A stretch of 64,000 nucleotides of DNA, taken from Cavia porcellus (lineage: Eukaryota; Chordata; Mammalia; Rodentia; Caviidae). Shown here one piece after another: positions 56,001 to 64,000 of this stretch (position 1 is the first letter of the stretch; each line of letters starts with the position of its first letter). A program made the position numbers and the translations under genes. Location: contig NW_026947690.1 in assembly GCF_034190915.1 (NCBI RefSeq), forward strand, positions 62,001 through 126,000. Reading direction: 5' to 3'. The notes below the pieces were generated by a model. The model made no database searches and had not been told where the DNA came from. It was given only the letters and a program-made list of their open reading frames with translations.

Positions 56001-59000
56001 GCAGCACCCCGCGATGTTTTTCAGAAACCTATCCTACATTTCCAATGCATGTTCCCTGACCTCCCCATGCTGACCACACCACAGTGCTTTTCTCCATCCT
56101 ACATTGCCACTCAATGCCTATCCTATTTCAGACCCTCCGAATCAAACCACCCCATGATGTTTTTCTCACTCCTACTAGTGAATGTAATGTAACACACACC
56201 CATACAATGCCCACCACCCCGCGATATTTTTCAGAAACCTATCCTAAATTGCCACTGCATGTTCCCTGACCTCACCATGCTGACCACCCCGCGGTGCTTT
56301 TCTCCATCCTACATTGCCACTCACTGCCTATCCTAATTCAGACACTGCGATTCACACCACCCCCTGATGTTTATTTCACTCCTACTAGTGAATGTAATGT
56401 AACACACACCGATACAATGCGCACCACCCCGCGATGTTTTTCAGAGACCTATCCTACATTGCCACTGCATTTTCCCTGACCTCCCCATGCTGACCACCCC
56501 GCGGTGCTTTTCTCCATCCTACATTGCCACTCACAGCCTATCCTATTTCAGACCCTCCGATTCACACCACCCCGCGATGTTTTTCTCAATCCTACTAGTG
56601 AATGTAATGTAACACACACCCATACAATGCGCACCACCCCGCGATGTTTTTAAGAAACCTGTCCTACATTGCCAGTGCATGTTCCCTGACCTCCCCATGC
56701 TGATCACCCCGCGGTGCTTTTCTCCATCCTACATTGCCACTCACTGACTATCCTAATTCAGACCCTCCGATTCACACCACCCCGTGATGTTTTTCTCACT
56801 GCTCCTAGTAAATGTAATGTAACACACACCCATACAATGCGCAACACCCCACGATGTTTTTCAGAAACCTATCCTACATGGCCACATGCATGATCCCTGA
56901 CGTCCCCATGCTGACCACCCCGCGGTGCTTTTCTCCATCCTACATTGCCACTCACTGCCTATCCTAATTCAGACCCTCCGATTCACACACCACGTGATGT
57001 TTTTCTCACTCCTACTAGTGAATGTAATGTAACACACACCCATACAATACGCACCACCCCGTGATGTTTTTCTCACTCCTATTAGTGAATGAAATGTAAC
57101 ACACACCCATACAATGCGCACCACCCCGCCATGTTTTTCAGAAACCTATCCTACATTGCCACTGCATGTTCCCTGAGCTCCCCATGCTGACACCCCGCGG
57201 TGCTTTTCTCCATCCTACATTGCGACTCACTGCGTATCCTAATTCAGACCCTCCGATTCACACCACCCCGTGATGTTTTTCTCACTCCTACTAGTGAATG
57301 TAATGTAACACACACCCATACAATGCGCACAACCCCGTGATGTTTTTCTAACTCCTACTAGTGAATGTAATGTAACACACACCATACAATGCGCACAAAC
57401 CCGTGATGTTTTTTAGAAACCTATCCTACATTGCCACTGCATCTTCCCTGACCTCCCAATGCTGACCACCCCGCGGTGCTTTTCTGCAACCTACATTGCC
57501 ACTCACTGCCTATCCTAATTCAGACCCTCCGATTCACACCAACCCGTGATGTTTTTCTCACTCCTTCTAGTGAATGTAATGTAACACACACCCATACAAT
57601 GCGCACCACCCCGCGATGTTTTTAAGAAATCTATCCTGCATTGCCACTGCATGTTCCCTGACCTCCCCATGCTGACCAACCCGCGGTGCTTTTCTCCATC
57701 CTACATTGCCACTCACTGCCTATCCATATTCAGACCCTCCGAATCACACCACCCCGTGATGTTTTTCTCACTCCTACTAGTGAATGTAATGTAACACAAA
57801 ACCGTACAATGCGCACCACCCCGCGATGTTTTTCAGAAACCTATCCTACATTGCCACAGCATGTTCCCTGACATTCCCAGGCTGACCACCACGTGGTGCT
57901 TTTCTCCATCCAAATTGCCACTCACTGCCTATCCTAATTCAGACCCTCCGATTCACACACCACATGATGTTTTTCTCACTCCTACTAGTGAATGTAATGT
58001 AACACACACCCATACAATGCGCACCACCCCGTGATGTATTTCTCACTCCTATTAGTGAATGAAATGTAACACACACCCATACAATGCGCACCACCCCGCG
58101 ATGTTTTTAAGAAATCTATCCTGCATTGCCACTGAATGTTCCCTGACCTCCCCATGCTGACCACCCCGCGGTGCTTTTCTCCATCCTACATTGCCACTCA
58201 ATGGCTATCCTATTTCAGACCCTCCGATTCACACCACCGCGTGATGTTTTTCTCACTCCTACTAGTGAATGTAATGTAACACACACCCAAACAATGCGCA
58301 CCACCCCACGATGTTTTTCAGAATCCTATTCTACATGACCACATGCATGATCCCTGACCTCCCCATGCTGACCACCCCGCGGTGCTTTTCTCCATCCTAC
58401 ATTGCCACTCACTGCCTATCCTAATTCAGACCCTCCGATTCACACCACCCCGTGATGTTTTTCTCATTCCTACTAGTGAATGTAATGTAACACACACCCA
58501 TACAATGCGCACCACCCCGTGATGTTTTTCTCACTCCTATTAGTGAATGAAATGTAACACACACCCATACAATGCGCACCACCCCGCCATGTTTTTCAGA
58601 AACCTATCCTACATTGCCACTGCATGTTCCCTGAGCTCCCCATGCTGACCACCCCGCGGTGCTTTTCTCCATCCTACATTGCCACTCACTGCCTATCCTA
58701 ATTCAGACCCTCCGATTCACACCACCCCGTGATGTATTTCTCACTCCTACTAGTGAATGTAATGTAACACACACCCATACAATGCGCACCACCCCGTGAT
58801 GTTTTTCTCACTCCTACTAGTGAATGTAATGTAACACACACCCATACAATGCGCACCAACCCGTGATTTTTTTTAGAAACCTATCCTACATAGCCACTGC
58901 ATGTTCCCTGACCTCCCCATGCTGACCACCGCGCGGTGCTTTTCTCCATCCTACATTGCCACTCACTGCCTATCCTAATTCAGACCCTCCGAATCACACC

Positions 59001-59780
59001 ACCCCGTGATGTTTTTCTCACTCCTAGTAGTGAATGTAATGTAACACACACCCATGCAATGCGCACCACCCCGTGATGTTTTTCCCACTCCTACTAGTGA
59101 ATGTAACGTAACACACACCCATACAATGCCCACCACCCCGCGATGTTTTTCAGAAACCTATCCTACATTGCCACTGCATGTTCCCTGACCTCCCCATGCT
59201 GACCACCCGGCGGTGCTTTTCTCTATCCTACATTGCCACTCACTGCCTATCCAAATTCAGACCCTCCGATTCTCACCACCCCGTGATGTTTTTCTCACTC
59301 CTACTAGTGAATGTAATGTAACACACACCCATACAATGCGCACCACCCCGCGATGTTTTTCTCACTCCTACTAGTGAATGTAATGTAACACACACCCATA
59401 CAATGCGCACCACCCCGCGATGTTTTTCAGAAACCTATCCTACATTGCCACTGCATGTTACCTGACCTCCCCATGCTGACCACCCCACGGTGCTTTTCTC
59501 CATCCTACATTGCCACTCACTGCCTGTCCTAATTCACACCCTCCGATTCACACCACCCCGTGATATTTTTCTCACTCCTTCTAGTGAATGTAATGTAAAA
59601 CACACCCATACAATGCGCACCACCCCGCGATGTTTTTAAGAAATCTATCCTACATTGCCACTGCATGTTCCCTGACCTCCCCATGCTGACCACCCCGCGG
59701 TGCTTTTCTCCATCCTACATTGCCACTCACTGACTATCCTAATTCAGACCCTCCGATTCACACCACCCCGTGATGTTTTT
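50030..59780 (+). repeat. Domain 5: copies of domain 3 and 4 blocks plus palindromic B units
   Basis: The segment holds a 1,459/1,460-bp near-tandem pair (about 50.65-52.11 and 52.11-53.57 kb) related to the 40.4-kb six-cycle repeat, a block at 55.17-57.55 kb related to 24.48-26.65 kb, and blocks at 51.4-51.9 and 57.5-58.0 kb that match at an offset of 6,110 bp. Typical variants are CTCCTAGTAGTGAATG, CATGCAATGCGC, TTTTTCCCACTCC, CTTACTAGTGAATG and ACAAAACCGTACAATG. Four of the six perfect palindromic B units lie here. No gene is present. Confidence 0.75.
55168..57550 (+). repeat. Block shared with 24.48-26.65 kb
   Basis: Private variants line up at an offset of 30,690 bp on the left (GATTCAGACCAC at 24.48/55.17 kb) and 30,900 bp on the right (ACACCATCAG-type cycles, CACACACCACGTGATG at 26.08/56.98 kb, CACTGCGTATCC at 26.33/57.23 kb). 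The 210-bp change in offset equals one extra C-A-B cycle near 55597-55806 in this copy. The match ends near 57.55 kb, where the sequence switches to resembling 51.44 kb. Confidence 0.8.
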
Positions 59781-62700
59781 CTCACTCCTACTAGTGAATG
59801 TAATGTAACACACACCCATACAATGCGCACCACCCCGTGATGTTTTTCTCACTCCTACTAGTGAATGTAATGTAACACACACCCATTCAATGCACACCAC
59901 CCCGTGATGTTTTTCTCACTCCTACTAGCGAATGTAATGTAACACACACGCATACAATGCGCACCACCCTGCGATGTTTTTCAGAAACCTAACCTACATT
60001 GCCACTGCATGTTCCCTGACCTCCCCATGCTGACCACCCCACGGTGCTTTTATCCATTATATATTGCCACTCACTGCCTATCCTAATTCAGACCCTCCGA
60101 TTCACACCACCCCGTTAAGTTTTTCTCACTCCTCCTAGTGAATGTAATGTAACACACACCCATACAATGCGCACCACCCCGCGATGTTTTTCAGAAACCT
60201 ATCCTACATTGCCACTGCGTGTTCCCTGACCTCCCCATGCTGACCAAACCGCGGTGCTTTTCTCCATCCCACATTGCCACTCACTGCTTATCCTAATTCA
60301 GACCCTCCGATTCACACTACCCCATGATGTTTTTCTCACTCCTTCTAGTGAATGTAATGTAACACACACCCATAAAATGCTCACCACCCCGCAATGTTTT
60401 TCTCACTCCTACTAGTGAACGTAATGTAACACATACCCATACAATGCGCACCACCCCGCGATGTTTTTCAGAAACCTATCCTACATTGCCACTGCATGTT
60501 TCCTGACCTCCCCATTCTGACCACCCCTCGGTGCTTTTCTCCATCCTATATTGCCACTCATTGCCTATCCTAATTCAGACCCTCCGATTCACACCACCCC
60601 GTGATGTTTTTCTCACTCCTACTAGTGAATGTAATGTAACACACACCCATACAATGCGCTCCACCCCGCGATGCTTTTCTCACTCCTACTAGTGAATGTA
60701 ATGTAACACATACGCATACTTTGCGCACCACCCCGCGATGTTTTTCTCACTCCTACTAGTGAATGTAATGGAACACACACCCATACAATGAGCACCACCC
60801 CGCGATGTTTTTAAGAAACCTATCCTACATTGCCACTGCGTGTTCCCTGACCTCCCCATGCTGACCACACCGCGGTGCTTTTCTCCATCCTACATTGCCA
60901 CTCACTGCAATTCCTAATTCAGACCCTCCGATTCACACCACCCCGTGATGTTTTTCTCACTCTTCTAGTGAATGTAATGTAACACACACCCATACAATGC
61001 GCACCACCCCGCGATGTTTTTCAGAAACCTATCCTACATGGCCACTGCATGTTCCCTGACCTCCCCATACTGACCACCCCGCGGAGCTTTTATCCATCCT
61101 ACATTGCCACTCACTGCCTATCCTAATTCAGACCCTCCGATTCACACCACCCCCTGATGTTTTTCTCAATTCTACTAGTGAATGTAACGTAACACACACC
61201 CATACAATGCGCCCCACACCGCGATGTTTTTCAGAAACCTACCCTACATTGCCACTGCATGTTCCCTGCCCTTCCCATGCTGACCACCCCGCGGTGCTTT
61301 TCTCCATGCTACATTGCCACTCACTGCCTATCCTAATTCAGACCCTCTGATTCACACCACCCCGTGATGTTTTTCTCACTCCTACTAGTGAATGTAATGT
61401 AACACACACCCATACAATGCGCACCACCCTGTGATATTTTTCTCGCTCCTACTAGTGAATGTAATGTAACACACACCCATACAATGCGCACCACCCCGTG
61501 ATGTTTTTCTCACTCCTACTAGTGAATGTAATGTAACACATACCCATACAATGCGCACCACCCCGTGATGTTTTTCTCATTCCTATTAGTGAATGTAATT
61601 TAACACACACCCATACAATGCGCACCACACCGCGATGTTTTTCTCACTCCTACTTGTGAATGTAATGTAACACACACCCATACAATGCGCACCACCCCAC
61701 GATGTTCTTCAGAAACCTATACTACTTTGCCACTGCATGTTCCTGGACCTCCACATGCTGACCACCCCGCGGTGCTTTTCTCCATCCTACATTGCCACTC
61801 ACTGCGTATCCTAATTCAGACCCTCCGATTCACACCACCCGGTGATGTTTTTCTCACTCCTACTACTGAATGTAATGTAACACACACCCAAACAATGCGC
61901 ACCACTCCGCGATGTTTTTCTCACTCCTATTAGTGAATGTAATGTTACACACCCGTACAATGCGCACCACCCCGCGATGTTTTTCAGAAACCTATCCTAC
62001 ATTGCCACTGCATGTTTCCTGACCTCCCCATTCTGACCACCCCGCGGTGCTTTTCTCCATCCTACATTGCCACTCACTGCCTATCCTAATTCAGACCCTC
62101 CGATTCACACCACCCCGTGATGTTTTTCTCACTCCTACTAGTGAATGTAATGTAACACACACCCATACAATGCGCACCACCCCGCGATGCTTTTCTCACT
62201 CCTACTAGTGAATGTAATGTAACACATACCCATACATTGCGCACCACCGCGCGATGTTTTTCTCACTCCTACTAGTGAATGTAATGGAACACACACCCAT
62301 ACAATGTGCACCACCCCGCGATGTTTTTCAGAAACCTATCCTGCATTGCCACTGCATGTTCCCTGACCTCCCCATGCTGACCACCACGCGGTGCCTTTCT
62401 CCATCCTACATTGCCACTCACTGCCTATCCTAATGCAGACCCTCCAATTCACACATCCCCGTGATGTTTTTCTCACTCCTACTAGTGAATGTAATGTAAC
62501 ACACACCCATACAATGCGCACCACCCGTCGATGTTTTTCAGAAACCTATCCTACATTGCCACTGCGTGTTCCCTGACCTCCCCATGCTGACCAAACCGCG
62601 GCGCTTTTCTCCATTCTACATTGCCACTCACTGCCTATCCTAATTCAGACCCTCCGATTCACACTACCCCGTGATGTTTTTCTCACTCCTTCTAGTGAAT

Positions 62701-64000
62701 GTAATGTAACACACACCCATACAATGCTCACCACCCCGCGATGTTTTTCTCACTCCTACTAGCGAATGTAATGTAACACACACCCATACAATGCTCACCA
62801 CCCCGCAATGTTTTTCTCACTCCTACTAGTGAACGTAATGTAACACATACCCATACAATGCGCACCACCCCGCGATGTTTTTCAGAAACCTATCCTACAT
62901 TGCCACTGCATGTTTCCTGACCTCCCCATTCTGACCACCCCTCGGTGCTTTTCTCCATCCTACATTGCCACTCACTGCCTATCCTAATTCAGACCCTCCG
63001 ATTCACACCACCCCGTGATGTTTTTCTCACTCCTACTAGTGAATGTAATGTAACACACACCCATACAATGCGCACCACCCGCGATTCTTTTCTCACTCCT
63101 ACTAGTGAATGTAATGTAACACATACCCATACTTTGCGCACCACCCCGCAATGTTTTTAAGAAACCTATCCTGCATTGCCACTGCGTGTTCCCTGACCTC
63201 CCCATGCTGACCACCCTGCGGTGCCTTTCTCCATCCTACATTGCCACTCAGTGACTATCCTAATGCAGACCCTCCGATTCACACATCCCCGTGATGTTTT
63301 TCTCACTCCTACTAGTGAATGTAATGTAACACACACCCATACAATGCGCACCACCCGTCGATGTTTTTCAGAAACCTATCCTACATTGCCACTGCGTGTT
63401 CCCTGACCTCCCCATGTTGACCACACCACGGTGCTTTTCTCCATCCTACATTGCCACTCACTGCAATTCCTAATTCAGACCCTCCGATTCACACCACCCC
63501 GTGATGTTTTTCTCACTCTTCTAGTGAATGTAATGTAACACACACCCAAACAATGCGCACCACCCCGCGATGTTTTTCAGAAACCTATCCTACATTGCCA
63601 CTGCATGTTCCCTGCCCTCCCCATGCTGACCACCGCGCAGTGCTTTTCTCCATCCTACATTGCCACTCACAGCCTATTCTAATTCAGACCCCCGATTCAC
63701 ACCACCCCGTGATGTTTTTCTCACTCCTACTAGTGAATGTAATGTAACACACACCCATACAATGCACACCACACCGTGATGTTTTTTCACTCCTACTAGT
63801 GAATGTAATGTAACACACTCCCATACAATGTGCACCACCCGTGATGTTTTTCTCACTCCTACTAGTGAATGTAACACACACCCGTACAATGCGCACCACC
63901 CCGCGATGTTTTTCAGAAACCTATCCTACATTGCCACTGCGTGTTCCCTGACCTCCCCATGCTGACCAAACCGCGGTGCTTTTCTCCATCCTACATTGCC
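59780..64000 (+). repeat. Domain 6: divergent edge subfamily rich in A units
   Basis: Markers confined to this part are A units ending CGCGATGCTTTTC (60671, 62188), ATGCTCACCACC (60.38, 62.73 and 62.80 kb), AATGGAACAC (60.77 and 62.28 kb), CTGACCAAACCGCGG or its GCGC variant (60.24, 62.59 and 63.96 kb), CCACTGCGTGTTCC, and GTGCCTTTCTCC (62391, 63221). Three-A cycles are common and one five-A cycle is present. Copies starting at 62391 and 63221 are offset by 830 bp. The domain is distinct enough to mark either another array domain or an approach to an array edge; the edge itself is not in the window. Confidence 0.75.
61294..61771 (+). repeat. Five-A cycle, 478 bp (longest A run seen)
   Basis: Between GTGCTTTT landmarks at 61294 and 61772 lie one C, five A units and one B (73 + 5 x 67 + 70 = 478). 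The five A units are not identical: they start CTCACTCC, CTCGCTCC, CTCACTCC, CTCATTCC and CTCACTCCTACTTG. The run is therefore old or was built from different sources rather than by a single recent slip. The last A ends CCACGATGTTCTTC before B. Confidence 0.92.

Larger units (their letters stand above)
1..64000 (+). repeat. Satellite array of A/B/C subunits filling the whole window
   Basis: Every stretch I read is made of three related subunits of about 67 (A), 70 (B) and 73 bp (C), always in the order C, one or more A, then B. Both window ends fall inside a unit (A at the left, C at the right), so the true array is longer than 64 kb. Dividing the length by a typical cycle of about 237 bp suggests roughly 270 cycles; this is an estimate, not a count. 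No transposon, unique spacer, inverted segment or gene interrupts the array. Base composition from the unit consensus is about 50% G+C, with far more C than G on the + strand. The family is not one I recognise. A eukaryotic heterochromatic satellite is the natural reading; centromeric function is neither shown nor excluded. Confidence 0.98.

Noticed and set aside
1..64000. CENP-B box that would mark a centromeric satellite.
   Set aside because: I looked for the TTCG-N4-A-N2-CGGG core on both strands of the consensus. The minus strand has CACGGGG, but the required A and TTCG are not at the right spacing. Centromere function remains open without this motif.
1..64000. Telomeric or rDNA spacer origin.
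   Set aside because: No TTAGGG-type or TTTAGGG-type runs and no recognisable rRNA segment occur in the units.
1..64000. Tandem array of a retroelement or transposon (terminal repeats, target-site duplications).
   Set aside because: There are no terminal inverted repeats, long terminal repeats, poly-A ends or coding remnants; unit boundaries are internal to a continuous head-to-tail array.

Overview
The whole 64-kb window is one uninterrupted tandem-repeat (satellite) array. I see no protein-coding gene, RNA gene, transposon or unique sequence in it. The first base falls inside one repeat unit and the last base inside another, so the array continues past both ends. The scale, the three-level repeat structure and the absence of genes point to the nuclear genome of a eukaryote, for example pericentromeric, subtelomeric or other heterochromatin. 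I do not recognise the family and cannot name a clade.

The building blocks are three related subunits in head-to-tail order. A is about 67 bp (starts CTCACTCCTACTAGTGAATG), B about 70 bp (starts CAGAAACCTATCC, ends CCGCGGTGCTTTT) and C about 73 bp (starts CTCCATCCTACATTGCC). All three end in a version of ACCACCCCGYGRTG followed by a T4-T5 run, and B and C also share CCTACATTGCCACT, so they look like diverged copies of one ancestral monomer of about 70 bp. The usual cycles are C-A-B (210 bp) and C-A-A-B (277 bp). Cycles with 3, 4 or 5 A units (about 344, 410 and 478 bp) also occur. Every subunit I read lies in the same orientation.

Above this level the cycles are grouped into longer higher-order repeats that mark six rough domains: (1) 1-11.3 kb, a 764/765-bp three-cycle repeat and some four-A cycles; (2) 11.3-23 kb, marked by a one-base T insertion (CATTACAATG) and a 697-bp repeat that is tandem at 21.0-22.4 kb; (3) 23-33.8 kb, a mosaic of blocks shared with 44 kb and 55-57 kb; (4) 33.8-50 kb, a 631-bp tandem pair, a 2,368-bp ten-cycle repeat and an apparently perfect 1,462-bp tandem duplication; (5) 50-59.8 kb, copies of the domain 3 and 4 blocks plus most of the palindromic B units; (6) 59.8-64 kb, a distinct subfamily rich in extra A units.

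The main content is a record of how the array evolves: unequal-exchange junctions that can be placed to about 10 bp, gains and losses of exactly one 67- or 210-bp unit, and diagnostic variants confined to one domain. Possible functional signals, all inferential, are a small dyad in each A unit, a 12-bp palindrome with a CACGTG core in a subset of B units, strong C-over-G strand asymmetry, and a 210-bp cycle equal to 20 helical turns. I found no evidence of a new enzymatic or defence system here.
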